A stretch of DNA of 64,000 nucleotides from the NCBI RefSeq assembly GCF_040939455.1, contig NC_134113.1, forward strand, positions 15,610,501-15,674,500. The letters are read 5' to 3'. The translations under genes and the position numbers were made by a program. The notes beneath the pieces are model-generated. The model had not been told where the DNA came from. It saw only the letters and a program-made list of their open reading frames with translations, and did no database searches. Origin of the DNA: Microcebus murinus (Eukaryota > Chordata > Mammalia > Primates > Cheirogaleidae). This document shows positions 24,761 to 36,164 of the stretch, piece by piece (positions within the stretch are counted from its first letter, which is position 1; each line of letters starts with the position of its first letter).

Positions 24761-25674
24761 AAGGGTGGCCGCCATGTGTGTAGACATTAGACCTCATTGG
24801 CACCCATTCTTCCTCCCACAAGTCCTGACTCTGTGCTAGATCTTTGGGATGTAAAAGAAAAATAGATACAGGGTTTTTAAAAATTATTATTATTTAAACC
24901 AAACACGAGGATGTAGGCATTCAAACGAATCCTGCCTCTGTTGTCATGGACACGTTGGAAGGCTAAACACCTCTTCCAACAACTGCTGCAGCATGTGACA
25001 ATTTGGGACCTTATCTCTGGGCCTTGTCTCCATAGCCTGGGGCACATACTGCTCAGTAAACTCACCAACAGAAAATATTTCTCCTTTGATTGTAAACTGG
25101 GTTTTAGGAAACAACCCAAAGTCATGTGGGACCAAGTTTGGGGGATAAAGTGTCTGGAATAACCATTTTTTTCCCAAACATTTTTTTTTTTGGTTGAAAA
25201 TAAGGCATAATTCTAAAGCAATGAAATAAATGTCCTCAAGTGGCTTCAAACTCTCTGAGAGCACTTGCCAGAGAAGTGGCCCAGCGCGGTCGTAACTGAA
25301 GTGGAATGAGGACACGGCCTCCCGAGGTGCCCACTTGAAAGGGCAGCGCTCATTCAACTCACTCCAATATGTGATTGGAAGGAAATCAGCTCAATCCTTT
25401 CGCATTCAAACCCCACGGAGGAATACAACCCTCGGGACACTCAGATAAAATGGCGCGACCCTGTGCTGATGGTCCCAGATCGTCTCATGCACTCCCCCTC
25501 TTCTGGGACGGAGAACACTGTGTAACTCCTGACGATTTTTAGAAATGTTCCAGGAAATGGTAGATATAATCCTTTGTAGGTGACCAGATTCGTTGAGGCT
25601 GGGATGGTGTCTGAGTCACCAGACACAGATACTTGGCATACAGTAGGTGCTCAATAAGTGTTTGATGGATAGAG
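24761..25674. other. No recognised feature
   Basis: Intron sequence. Near 25580-25665 there is an L2-like 3' tail (cttggcatacagtaggtgct, caataagtgtttgatgga). No exon. Confidence 0.45.
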
Positions 25675-25945
25675 TATTTCAGTCATTCATTCATTCAACA
25701 AATACTGATTGGTCCTATCAACTGCCAGGCTGGCGCTATCATGGTGAGCAAGGTGGTTCTTGTTTGCATACTGCAAACAGATTAAGGGTAGACAGATGGA
25801 TAAAGATGGGGATTATCTTTAATTCAACAAACACTGAGTGCCAGGCAGTGTTCTAGACATTAGGGAAACCATGGTGAGCAAAAAAAAAAAGGCCCTGTCC
25901 TGAAAGGGCTTACATTCTAGGGTATGTGTCTTCAACATCATAAAA
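25675..25945. repeat. Old interspersed repeat, family unresolved
   Basis: Two successive starts of the same motif (attcattcaacaaatactga near 25690 and aattcaacaaacactgagtg near 25820), then gccaggcagtgttctagaca, aaccatggtgagca and gggcttacattctaggg. Confidence 0.5.
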
Positions 25946-26614
25946 TGGAATGTGTTTCCCTGTGGGAAAATGATTTCACATAGAGACTAAGTTTCTTAGG
26001 ACTGTCCTAAGCTTCAGGTCCAGTATGAATGAAAATCAGCTTGCGAGGTTAGCCTGGACCCCTAACTGCCATTCACGGTATTGTTTCTCTATAAAAGTGA
26101 GTTCAGAGGTCCAAATAACCAGCTTACACACAAATTTGTGAAGGCCATCTGAATAAGACAGCTTTCACAAACTGGGGTCCCACAGGCATGCTTTGTTTGC
26201 CCTGAACAGTGTTGGCCCAACTTTTAAAATTCAGGACATTTCACATAAGAATCTGGATTTCTGGCTTCTTCTGAAAAAGCTGAGATCTGGCAACACTGGA
26301 CCCATATTCCCGCATGACAACAATTGGCCAGAGTTACATGTGCCCTGGAGTTGGCCGGAGTCCTCACTTCTCCCAATTTTTCTTATACCCGGTCCATTTT
26401 CAGTTCCTCGTCTGGCTCCTGCAGGCACTTGTGTTGGCATAAGACAGGATCTATGTCCCAGTTAACTTTGCAGTCTATTTGAGGAGAATTATGCACAAGA
26501 AATAAGAATAAGTGACCACAGGTGCAGTAGAAGGTGGAAAAACAGAGAGATTAGTGTTCAGATGAGAGTAGATAATTAAGGTTTCATGCAGGGATTGGGA
26601 TTAAAGTTTTGAAA
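25946..26614. other. No recognised feature
   Basis: Unique-looking intron. 26480-26600 weakly continues the unresolved repeat family. Confidence 0.4.
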
Positions 26615-26800
26615 CAGCAAACAACAACAGCTAGCACTTGTTGAGCTCTTACTAGGTGCCAGGCACTGAGTATTCATTATCTCATTTGATCTTCACAATA
26701 ACCGAATGAGGTAGATGTTATATCTATGTTTCAGAATAGGAATCTGAGGCCCAGAGGGTGTGACGCATTTGCCCACGGTCATGCAGCCAGTAATAGGAGC
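26615..26800 (-). mobile_element. MIR SINE, reverse orientation
   Basis: Contains ctagcacttgttgagctctt, actaggtgccaggcactgag, atctcatttgatcttcacaa, aggtagatgtta and gatctgaggcc-like ggaatctgaggcccagaggg. Confidence 0.85.
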
Positions 26801-27259
26801 GTCTGTCTCCCTGCAAACCTCTGTGGTATCTGCATGGTAGCTGGAGGGGGTTCCAGGCAAGAAGAACAACAAGGATGAGAAGTGAACATGCCATGAGCTT
26901 TGGAGGACGGAGATGCAGGTCTGAGTGGAAGAGGGGGCTCGTGAAGGGGTATCTAAGAGGCAAGAACCATGGGGGGCACAGAGAATCTTTAAATGGCATA
27001 AATCTTCAAATGAGTATGGCTTAGCACAAGAGTTAGGCAACCCCTGGATTTGAGGAGCTAATATTTTCAGGAGGCAGTGGGGTGGTACTCAGGGAGGACT
27101 GAAAAAAAATAGACTCAGGCAAGAAGATGTGAGTGTTTCTGGGATGCGATAGGAATAACGATAATGTCATCAATAACACTAATAACTAACATTAATTTAA
27201 AGCTTAATATGTTCTATTTGCCAGGAATAGACTGATAAAATAAATAAAGAATGGCTTTT
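26801..27259. other. No recognised feature
   Basis: Intron sequence, with a possible weak reverse MIR tail near 27170-27235. Confidence 0.4.
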
Positions 27260-27566
27260 TTTTTTTTTTTGAGACAGAGTGTCACTTTGTTGCACAGGCT
27301 AGAGTGAGTGCCGTGGCATCAGCCTAGCTCACAGAGACCTCAAACTCCTGGGCTCAGCCTCCCAAGTAGCTGGGACTACAGACATGCACCACCATGCCCG
27401 GCTAATTTTTTTCTATATCTATTAGTTGGCCAATTAATTTCTTTTTATTTATAGTAGAGACGGGGTCTTGCTCTTGCTCAGGCTGGTTTCGAACTCCTGA
27501 CCTTGAGCAATCCACCCACCTTGGCCTCCCAGAGTGCTAGGATTACAGGCGTGAGCCACCGTGCCC
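27260..27566 (-). mobile_element. Strepsirrhine Alu, full dimer, reverse
   Basis: Opens with a T run (reverse A tail), has both monomers and the reverse linker tagttggccaattaatttc. Flanking duplication: aagaatggctttt at 27247-27259 and again at 27567-27579. One of the younger insertions in the window. Confidence 0.95.
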
Positions 27567-27655
27567 AAGAATGGCTTTTAAAAAAAAACAAAAACCCACC
27601 CAAGTTTCATAGGTTTCATCTTAGACTCTTGAGTGCTCCATCAAGCAATTTTCTT

Positions 27656-27780
27656 TTCTTTTTTATAGAGATGGGATCTCACTACATTGCCCAGGTCTCA
27701 AGCCCCTGGTCTCGAGTGAGCATCCCACCTCAGCCTCTCAACCTGGTGGGATTACAGGTGTGAGCCACTGCTCTGGCCGG
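27656..27780 (-). mobile_element. Alu-related monomer fragment, reverse
   Basis: Contains tatagagatgggatctcact, acattgcccaggtctcaagc and gggattacaggtgtgagcca. A single monomer with an internal deletion. Confidence 0.75.
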
Positions 27781-28539
27781 CAATTTCCCTAAAGAGGTTT
27801 GACTTCAACACTAGACCACTGTCTTGTGGAACATTTTCCAGTCTAGTACATTCACATGAACAATTTGGGCAGTTGGAACTTTGTGTATGACAAGCTGTGG
27901 GAAGGAGGGTAGTATCCCTTTTCATTTATTTTTGCTAATGGTTTCCTAGAATTTATTTTGGCCAGAAAGATCCATGAACACATTCAACAAATGTGGATTT
28001 CAGACCATTCAGAATTCATTTTGCATGTGATCCTTTAAAATGATAGAAATCTTTTAAAACCAATTAAGTTTTTTAAAGCATGGGAGTGGCATGATCGATT
28101 AATTATTTGAAACGGTTGCTCTGTGGCTGTATGGGGGGTGGCCAACGTAGACTAGCAAAGCCTGGCACATAGTGGCTGATTAACTATTATTAGTATTTGT
28201 TGAGTGAATAAATGAACAAATTAGATCATTTAGGAGCTACTATAAGAGTTCAGGCTGGAAACAATGGGGCAGAATAACACAGAGGGTGTGGGGCTAGATG
28301 TGAGGAGGGTAGGGGCAACCAAGGCAAGCTCTCAGGTCCCTCGCTGGGCCAGGTGGATGGATGGGGGCTCCGTTGCCCACAGTTAGAGATGCAGAAGGAG
28401 AGGCAAGTAACGGTGGGAAATAATGGTTTCAAGTGTGATGTTAAAGAGCACAGGCTCCCAGGTGAATCCCTGGCTCTTTCACAGGTTAGTTACTTTACGT
28501 AGGTCCCCTATACCTCCATTTCTAGTTGCTGTTCTCGTA
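27781..28539. repeat. Mostly unassigned; includes an old unresolved repeat near 28070-28430
   Basis: 28070-28430 has gcatgggagtggcatgatcg, ggttgctctgtggctgtatg and later ttcaggctggaaacaatggg, in the order of the mammal-wide family seen at 5780-6470. A MIR-like piece lies near 28440-28510. Confidence 0.4.
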
Positions 28540-29060
28540 GCTTGCTTGCTCACCAAATCTGGCCAAGAGGTCACGATTAAAATGCACGATCATGGTTAAA
28601 ATACATCGATCGCATTAAATGAACCCATAGCAGCAACAAACTATTCAAATCAGGTGGGTGTAAGTCACAGTTCACACAGGCTGGGCTAATTAAACAGTTC
28701 CCTGTCAAAGGCCAGAGCCTTCCAAATAACTACATTTCCACGCACGTTTTGTTCCACTTACTGGAGCTTCTGAGCCTCCAAGTAACTAGGTGGCTTATGA
28801 CTATGAAGCATTTTAATAAGCTCTATGAACACACAGATGTAATTGGCGTGGAAGGGTCCCTTTGAAGCTTGATGAGTTTCTACCGGAATAGCATCGTGAC
28901 ACCTGTGCCCAAACCTCCTCACAAAATCCGGAGGGTCTGTCTGTGTACAAAAGTTGCTAATTGGAATGTCCACTTCCCTGACCAAGGCACGGCTGGGAGA
29001 AAGGCAGTTAATTATTTCTCTTCATATCTGATGAAATTTTCCTTTTTCCTCCTCTCTTTT
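28540..29060. promoter_or_regulatory. Candidate developmental enhancer (repeat-free, homeodomain-motif rich)
   Basis: No recognised repeat in 520 bases. It contains many TAAT/ATTA cores (ggctaattaaacagttccc, cattttaataagctc, agttaattatttctcttc), gatcatggttaaaatacat, and an unbroken 75-codon minus-strand frame at 28758-28985 with no family resemblance. That composition is typical of conserved noncoding elements in introns of neural transcription factor genes; conservation itself could not be tested. Confidence 0.4.
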
Positions 29061-29734
29061 AGAGGATATCATTAGTCTGACATGGCGAACAATGCTCCAT
29101 TATACCTGGATTTTTTTTAATGATCACAGAAAAATTCTCCACTTCTTCCATTCTCTTATGTTCTATTTAACAACTTGATTATATTTGAATCGAGCCTATC
29201 CTATTATGGAGAGATAATGAACTCAGTCTGCCAGCTACCATGAGTCATTATCTGAGCTATACGTTTTTAAGAAGACCTCCTCACTAGGCTTCGGCGTGTG
29301 GCCTCCTAGGGCACCCGGAGGAAGCTTTGTATCAGCCCTGTACAATGAAGAGCCAGTGTTTTCGCTCCTAGCATAATTCCCCCCATTCTCATTTTAAACC
29401 TATGATTTCTTATAGGTACACATAGGCTGTCGGTTCAAAGCATCTACTTCTCAAGTTCTTGCACACATTTCTAGAACAGAAACTTTTTTCTTCTATTTCA
29501 CCAAAAGAAAAGACAACAGAGTTTTAAAAAAAATTTTTGCTGAATATAAGAACCTATCACTGAGGTTGTCACAGAGGTCTGAGACTGTCAACTAGGTGGG
29601 GAGAAACCCTTGCTAAGCAGTCAGGAGTTACGTCTGTAGAGACACACCCTCTGCTTGGAAAGCTCTCACTACCCCCCAGGATGGTCTTAGCTCCTCATGC
29701 CTTTTTATGGCTCCAAAAGCCTTCATGGGGAGAC
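29061..29734. other. No recognised feature
   Basis: Intron with no named repeat or exon. It may extend the element to its left. Confidence 0.45.
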
Positions 29735-29960
29735 GGCACTGGTGTTAGAGTCAGGCATCGTCAAGTTTGAATCCTGCCTCCCTCTACCACTTCCAGGCTG
29801 TATAGTCTGGGACATGTTACTTGAACTCTCTCACTTCCTTCATCTGTGAAGTGAAAGAAACTGTACCCATCTTCCAAGGTTGCTGTGAGGACCGGACAAG
29901 AATCCAAGCACAACCCCAAGCCCTCTAGCTGGCACGCTGGGGACCCCTCAATAAAGCGTA
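29735..29960 (+). mobile_element. MIR SINE
   Basis: Contains ggtgttagagtcaggcatcg, gtttgaatcctgcctccctc, cttccttcatctgtgaagtg and caataaagcgtaactatta. Confidence 0.8.
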
Positions 29961-29999
29961 ACTATTAGTACTAAATATTCTACTGTAGAATATTTAGGT

Positions 30000-30110
30000 A
30001 ACATTTTATATCTTAGACCGAAAGTCCTTTGAAGGCAGGGACCGAACCAAATTCCTATTGATGTTAACATAGTTCCTGGCACTGTGCCCTGAGCAGTTCG
30101 TAAGCACTGC
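30000..30110 (+). mobile_element. L2 LINE 3' end
   Basis: Contains agtcctttgaaggcagggac, then gttcctggcactgtgccctg, the usual 3' end pattern of L2. Confidence 0.6.
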
Positions 30111-30229
30111 AGGAGGTAGGAGGGGAACAGAGACAAGGCGGGAAGGAAGGAAAGCAGACTTTTGCACTGACTCAGGGACTCTTGGGTTTTTTAAATCTTA
30201 AGATCTGGGTGGTTAAAGGCAAAGCCTGG

Positions 30230-30400
30230 TCACTGTTAACATATTTGATTTATATTTGCATGTGCCTACTCTGTGCCAACAATGTTCATATTTGCTACCG
30301 CTACCCCCCCCCCAAGATAAGTAACATCTCCCATGACATGGAGGAAGAAATGGAGGGCCAGGGAGGGAAGTGGTGTGTCCAGGCCAGGCTTGGATTATGA
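30230..30400 (-). mobile_element. MIR SINE, reverse, diverged
   Basis: Contains catgtgcctactctgtgcca and gacatggaggaagaaatgga, interrupted by a C run (30305-30313). Confidence 0.5.
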
Positions 30401-30429
30401 ACTCAGGTGTGATGCCTCTAAAAACATCA

Positions 30430-30620
30430 CTGTGTGCTAGAGACCGACATTCATTTACTCAGTCAGCCAGAATATATTTACTGAGCACCTACTGTGTGCC
30501 CGGCACTGTAGAATACGGCCATGAACAAGACGACACAACTCTTGCCCTGGCCATTAAGAAGCCAACAGTCTACCAGAACGGAGATGGGAGCTAAGGAGGT
30601 AACACCACCAGATGATAAAT
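30430..30620. repeat. Old interspersed repeat, family unresolved
   Basis: Contains ctgagcacctactgtgtgcc, cggcactgtagaatacggcc, atgaacaagacgacacaact and cattaagaagccaacagtct, the same order as at 5780. Confidence 0.5.
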
Positions 30621-31479
30621 AGAAAGCAATGGGCTTTGGCTCATGTGGACTCTGGTTAGGCCTGAGACAGATTCTATACAAGGCCAAAACACAGTAAAAC
30701 AAATAAAAGCCCCAATCTATTTATTAAACAACAACGGTTCAGCCGTGATTTGCTGCTGGGTGGACAAGCCAATCAGAAACGAGTTTGGGTGGACCCTCCT
30801 ATTTCTCCTAGGACCTCAGCTGGCCCACTCTCCTCTTTGTTGAGAATCTACTTGAGGAGTAGAAGGAGTAGAGGGACACTGTGACCCTGTTGTATTTAGT
30901 CGCCTGCCTTGGTTTCCTCCTCTTTAAATGCAAGTAACAGTCCTGCCTGCTCTGCGGGGTTTTCGTGAGGATTAAATGAGCTCCCCAGTGACATCGCCTG
31001 ACAGGCCTGGCACACCACTTGGGGACTGCGAAACCTGTAGGTTTGGCTGACGCAGAGTGATGGACTGAGTCAGAGATTTATTTTGCCTTTGAAATGACTG
31101 AATTGGATGAGAATGGGAAGCAATCTAATCCCCATCCTATGCTTGACCTGCAACCTACCAAGTTGGTGTTCCAGAAAGATCTGGGCTTAGCCAGGTTCTA
31201 GAATCTCTCTGCTCAGGTTTTAGCTATTCAAGTCCTTCTTTTTTGGACAAAACTCAGGCAGTGTCTAAAGCCTAGTGTCATAAGCCCCATGCTGTTGCCA
31301 ACACTTCTGTTGGGGCCTAGGCTACAGTTGGCAGCCCAGAGCTCTGGCGGCCCTGAATAGCAGCCGAGGTGATTCTGGCACCATTCACCACCTTAAGCTA
31401 CCCACTCAATCTTCTCTTTCCATCTACTCCCTGTCTCTACTTATCTCTACTTCATTTTGCCATCACAAGTAGCACCCCA
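30621..31479. other. Mostly unassigned; MIR-like part near 30880-31030
   Basis: The MIR-like part has ggtttcctcctctttaaatg, gtgaggattaaatgagctcc and caggcctggcacaccacttg. The rest is unrecognised. Confidence 0.4.
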
Positions 31480-31660
31480 AAGAACATCCTTATACGTGCC
31501 CCTTGCACACCTGTGGGAGTGTTTCTCCATCTTGGTTTCAAGAAGCAGGATTGCTGCGTGCACACACTTAAAATGCTGATGGGATTGCAAAGTTGCCTAT
31601 CGATTGCTTTACCACTTTATACCTTCCCCCACAGTGCAAAGTACTTTAAAAAAAAAGTGG
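31480..31660 (-). mobile_element. Old LINE fragment, reverse (left arm of an inverted pair)
   Basis: Reverse complement of 32920-33095 with moderate divergence. Shared words include gtgggagtgtttctccat against atggagaaacactcctac, and agaagcaggattgctg against cagcaatcctgcttct. The arms are about 1.25 kb apart. Confidence 0.7.
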
Positions 31661-32394
31661 AACCTAGTTTTACAACATAGACTCTTGTTCTCTGAAACAT
31701 TTATGCCCTTTGCATTCTCCTGCTTAATTTACCTTTCTCCATCTGTAGCTGAGGTCTTCTAGCAGGACAGTCGCACCTAGTGCTGCTTCCAGCACCTCTG
31801 ATTGCATTCAGAGCTAAAAATGTGCAGCCTCCCTTTTTAGAACCATGTTACCTAATTCATATTATGAAAGTACATAATCGCATGTCACTGTTGAATACAA
31901 ATCAGGTCAGAAATGGGTACAAAATGTCAGTTATTGGTAACATCTAATGAGTCTGGTCTAGGAGCTGTGCCCTGGTCTAAAACTTCAAGCTACTTCTTCT
32001 TTGAAAAGGTGCCAAACACAATTTCCTACCTATGACATCAAGAACATCTTAAAGAGAAGCACTAAATTTATTTTGTTTCATATTAGTTTGAAATATTGAT
32101 AACAAGGCCTCAATTTTATTTTTTCAAAAGAAAGGAAAATGCACCATCACCTCCATCACCATCCCAACCCCAGACAGTGACAATCTGATCTTCTATCCTC
32201 TTCCATTTGGGAAGGGCCTCATTTCTTCTGTAAACTGCTGAAAGGGAAAGTGTCCCCACCCTGAAGGTGCACAAGGAGCTCTGGGCAGGGGTGTTGAGGG
32301 AGGTGTGCAGGGGCGGGGCTGTGGAGGGGATGTGTGCTGGCTTCCAGGAGGCCGGGACTGCGGGACAGGCTGCTTTCCATTTCGAAATTCTCTG
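31661..32394. other. No recognised feature
   Basis: Unique-looking intron; no exon seen. Confidence 0.45.
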
Positions 32395-32620
32395 CATGAA
32401 TAGAGGTTATTGTGTGGCCGGGATTCCAGCAGCGCTCACCATCCCCAGCGAGTTGGGATTTACTAACCCTTGTGACCGAGGATGCTGGAAAGTGTTTGGC
32501 AGAAGGCATTTGACAATATTTGCCTGTTTTCTGCTGGGGGTTGCCTCCAGATCACGTGGCCCCAATTATTTTAGGCTGCCTGGCTGCTGTATTATTTGTT
32601 CTTGGAGCAGGCATGGTCTC
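32395..32620. promoter_or_regulatory. Candidate conserved noncoding element
   Basis: Repeat-free, with motif-like words (catttgacaatatttgcctg, cagatcacgtggccccaatt with an E-box CACGTG, gctgtattatttgttcttgg). The case rests on composition only. Confidence 0.25.
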
Positions 32621-32919
32621 TAGGGTGATAGGGACAGGGTTCATGGCAAGGAGGGGAAAGGAAGAGAAGCAAATAGCTCCTAACCCTATTCCAGTAACAA
32701 GCCGAACGTCCTAGGAGAGCTCGGCACTCTCAGGCCAGTGGCCAATGCCTTGGCGGTGAGGCCAGGGTCCTTTCCTGGGCCCACCTGCTGCCTCTCTGTC
32801 CTGGGGCTGTGCACTGCCGCTGGAGACAGGGGACAGCAAGAAGGACACAAATCAAATGCCTCAGGGAATGAAATGCTTGTCCTAGAGCTAGTTTCCTTTT
32901 TTTTTTTTTTTTTTTTTTA
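32621..32919. other. No recognised feature apart from a T run
   Basis: Ends in a T run at about 32897-32918 (T-rich from 32894). The rest is unassigned. Confidence 0.45.
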
Positions 32920-33290
32920 AGTATTTTGTACTGTGGACAAAGATGTAAAATGGCAAAGCCATCTGATGGGCAATTTTGCAATCCATTAGCATTTTAAGTG
33001 TGTACACCCAGCAATCCTGCTTCTTGATACTGACATGGAGAAACACTCCTACAGGTATCCAAGGACACACATATGAAGATGTTCTTTGGGTCCCTATTTA
33101 TGATGGTGAAGAGGAGATTTGAACACAACCTAAATGTTTATCAAGAGGGAAATAGCAACATAAATTCTGCAATTGTCTTATGTAGAACTCTACATGAACT
33201 AACGTGGCTGTAGCTTTAGGACACTCTACTGAGGAAGAAAGCAAGCTGTAGATCTAACTTAAACATATAAAGGGAATTAGAGGACAATTT
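32920..33290 (+). mobile_element. Old L1-type LINE fragment (right arm of an inverted pair)
   Basis: Reads as the ORF2 tail and after: cccagcaatcctgcttcttg, aacacaacctaaatgtttat, then caagagggaaatagcaacat. Its first 175 bases pair with 31480-31660. Confidence 0.65.
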
Positions 33291-33579
33291 GATATCCTTT
33301 GAACAACTTGATGCTTTTTGACAATAAGACTAAAATGCACAATGTTCAAACCTTATTTAGCCTTAAGGGCAGACGTATCATTAAAAAAATATATCTACTG
33401 CCTGACATTGTGAATCAGAGGGTGAAGTTTCTTCTGGAATGCGACCCTTTATTGAGAAGAACAGATCTTTTGTGCAGAGTTAGGTAGAAGAAGTGGCAGG
33501 GCCTGTGCCAGGAAGGAGAAAAGGCCTGCTCTAGGGTGTTCTTGTGGGGCTCAGAGGGAAGGAGTGTGCTGAGGGAACA
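33291..33579. other. No recognised feature
   Basis: Intron sequence, nothing named. Confidence 0.45.
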
Positions 33580-33740
33580 GGCCCTGTTCAAGCACTTTAT
33601 ACTTAATAACTCATTTCAACTTCATGACTACCCTGTGCGTTAGATACTACTGTATCCCCATTTTACGGGTAAGTAGACTGAGGCACAGAGATTTCACAGC
33701 CGGTATTTGGCAGAGCTGGGAGTTAAGGCCTGGCAGGTTG
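33580..33740 (-). mobile_element. MIR SINE, reverse orientation
   Basis: Contains caagcactttatacttaata, actcatttcaacttcatgac, ttttacgggtaagtagactg and aggcacagag. Confidence 0.8.
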
Positions 33741-34359
33741 ACTTCAGAGACTATGCCAACTACAGCCTCACTGTTGCCAGGCAGAAGAAACACAGAATCA
33801 CAGAAAAATAGGTATGAACAAGGCAATTTTCTTCTAGTCCCTTTCAAATTTTCTACTCTGAAATGTACAACAGGTTCCAGTTATAAAAGCGAGTGTCTGA
33901 CAATTCCTTGCAATGCTAGAAGCTCCCAAAGTCCTTTACATTGATGCCTCGTTTGATGTCTTGGCAATATGGGGATTTGCATGGCTATAATATTTAGGAA
34001 AGGGTGCACAGGGAGATGTGATTGAGAAGTAAAGTAGAATTTTAAATAAAGCAAAAATCAGCAAATGCTGTGCAAAAAAGTATATAGGGACAAATGATGG
34101 AAATGAGCCAAAAGGCTGGAAATGGAACTCTTCAAAACAACCTTTGCTATCCCTGTGGCAAAACAAGCTGATTGTTGAAACTCTTGTTAGAGAAGATTGA
34201 GTTACTTCCTGAATGCTTTCTCCCAATGTTGTTTTCCTTTCACCCCTGGATGGATTAGACTAGAGAATCTAATATGATTTGCTCATTAAAGCCCATCTGC
34301 TTCCTTTTCTGATCTGTTCTCTCTTCTCTGTCCTTCCTGATGGTTCTCGTCCTTTCTTC
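33741..34359. other. No recognised feature
   Basis: AT-rich intron with no named repeat or exon. Confidence 0.45.
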
Positions 34360-34580
34360 CCAAGCCTGGCCTTTGCAGTTAAAGAGACCTAGACAGGTTC
34401 CTGCCTCTGCCACTTAATGGCTCTGTGCATATTTAGACAAATGATTAACTGCCTCAGCTTTACTTTCCTTGTTAGTAAAATGGGCATAACAATGCCAACT
34501 TCATAGAATCGTGCATGAAATGAAGCACATATACAAAGTGCCTAGCACGGAGGTTGGTGCATAATAGATTTTAGTTCCTT
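34360..34580 (+). mobile_element. MIR SINE
   Basis: Contains cctgcctctgccacttaatg, cctcagctttactttccttg, taaaatgggcataacaatgc and gcctagcacggaggttggtg. Confidence 0.85.
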
Positions 34581-35282
34581 CCCCCTCCTCAGTTCGTTCC
34601 TTAATTCCTTCCAGTTTGCTGGGCTGGACTCTAGCAGAATAATAAATAGCCTTTGATTGCCAAGATCCTCTGAGAGGTGAATCTCAGACACAGAGAGCTC
34701 TGGTGTTCAAAACTACAACATAATTTCCAAGTAAAGCTTTTAGAGGAGAATCTATCCATAACAATCAAATGTGAGTGCAACCAGTCAAACATTATTAAAT
34801 ATTTCATCAAGTCCAGGAATTCCAAATATTAAAGAGAAAGCCATTCTAGTAGATAATCCTTGTTAATGTTATTCATGTTAAAATAATTGTAGTATAGCTG
34901 TAATTAATTATTAATTCATTAAGGGCTCATTGGTAAGGGTAAACAGACCTCTGTTTCTATAATTTGCTGCAACATTAGTAATCATAATAACAGATTCTAT
35001 TAAAATCAATAATATACACGTGGAATCTAGTCCTTGCCAGTATTTGGATAATGGGGGAAAATCTACCCCCAAATAAAATAAATATGGAAATTCCAATCTC
35101 CGGGCTAGATTTAAGGCTAGTTGAGCATTATACATATACCTGCAAATTAAGTAGGTTCCATGTGAGTTATTGGATGTCAAGTTATCATGACAATGTTAAA
35201 ATGTCAAAGTGATATCCTATCTTATGGGTAGGAAAATATGAGCATCCCCTGAAGAGAGAACTTACTAAAAATGGAAACTTAC
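34581..35282. other. Intron next to an RFX4 exon; no other feature
   Basis: AT-rich. 34880-34925 is dense in TTAAT words (gtaattaattattaattcat). Nothing named. Confidence 0.45.
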
Positions 35283-35343
35283 CATTGCAGAGTTGCAGGA
35301 GTGGAATGGGGCTTGGATGCTCTATTATTTTCTTTTTCCTCAT
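35283..35343 (-). CDS. RFX4: RFX4 coding exon (linker before DNA-binding domain, probably coding exon 3)
   Basis: Short 61-nt internal exon of RFX4. On the minus strand it follows a strong pyrimidine tract and CAG (ctttcctttaacag) and ends TGCAATG before gtaagt. In the frame carried over from the exon at 56950-57036 it reads (N)[19 protein letters not shown], with TG left over that joins the first G of the next exon to make Trp. Both junction phases agree with the neighbouring exons, which is strong evidence that the three belong to one transcript. The peptide is polar and proline-containing, as expected of the flexible segment just before the RFX domain; its last residues enter that domain. 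The flanking introns are 21.6 kb upstream and 11.4 kb downstream. Confidence 0.95.
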
Positions 35344-35720
35344 CTGTTAAAGGAAAGAAAAAGAAGCTAACTTCAGTAAAAATCAGTAGAAAAAGTATAA
35401 GTCCTCTCATCTCTCCCATTTTTCAAAAGATTGTTTCCCTCAAATGTTGACATTTTCAAACAATGATATTTTGGCTTTTCCAACATGTCAGACTCATCAT
35501 ACTTCAATACCAAACAAAACAAAACAAAAAATGTAAACTGACTTTTATTCTAAAAAATTCTTATGTCAATTTTGTTATTTGACACAGTATGTTAGAGTTT
35601 GAAGAGTCATCTTCCTTCATCACTGAACAATATGTCCACACTCACCCAATTGCTATTTTCCCAATTGAAGCAGGACAGATTCTATGATTTTAACCCTGAA
35701 AATACATTGACCTCATTCAC

Positions 35721-36065
35721 TGCTATGGACTGAGTGTTTATATCCCCCAAAATTCATGTGTTGAAACCTAATCCCCAAGGTGATGGTATTTGGAGGTGGA
35801 GCCTTTGGGAGGTGATTAGGTAATGAGGGTGGGGCCCTTATGAATGGGATTAGTGCCCTCATATAATAAGGGAGACACCAGAGACATCCCTTGCCCCTTC
35901 TGCCATGTGAGGACACAGTGAGTAGACAGTCATCTACGAACCAGAAAGTGGGTCCTCGCCAGACACAGAACCTGCTGTTGTCTTAATCTTGAACTTCCCA
36001 GGCTCCCTCAGTTTATGAGTTGTGTTTTTTTCTTTTTCTGATAGCAACCTGAACAGACTAAGACA
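35721..36065 (+). mobile_element. MaLR-type solo LTR (endogenous retrovirus-like)
   Basis: Starts TGctatggactgagtgttta and ends gaacagactaagaCA. Internal words tttggaggtggagcctttgg and tgccatgtgaggacacagtg are typical of MST/MLT1-class LTRs. Flanking 5-mers ttcac (35716-35720) and ctcac (36066-36070) differ at one base, fitting a decayed 5-base target duplication. No internal retroviral genes; noncoding relic. Confidence 0.8.
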
Positions 36066-36164
36066 CTCACCATTTGCTCTTTGTACCCCCAGAGGAGCAG
36101 ACAGTTAGTGTAGGGCAGGGAGAGTGTAACCGTTCAGAAGAATCAGATTAGCAACACAATAGAG

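Larger units (their letters stand above)
23928..35282 (-). other. RFX4: RFX4 intron, complete, 11.4 kb
   Basis: Complete intron between the exon at 35283-35343 (donor gtaagt) and the exon at 23804-23927 (acceptor ccctag). It interrupts the Trp codon after two bases. It holds two Alu copies, several MIRs, an inverted pair of LINE fragments near 31.5 and 33.0 kb, and repeat-poor stretches near 28.5-29.1 and 32.4-32.6 kb. Confidence 0.9.

Noticed and set aside
28758..28985. 75-codon minus-strand frame in the same orientation as RFX4
   Set aside because: Not part of RFX4 as I know it and not flanked by an acceptor and donor that keep a shared frame. It is better seen as part of a noncoding element.
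35721..36065. Intact endogenous retrovirus
   Set aside because: Only a solo MaLR LTR; no internal gag, pol or env-like frame next to it or next to the copy at 42561-42928.
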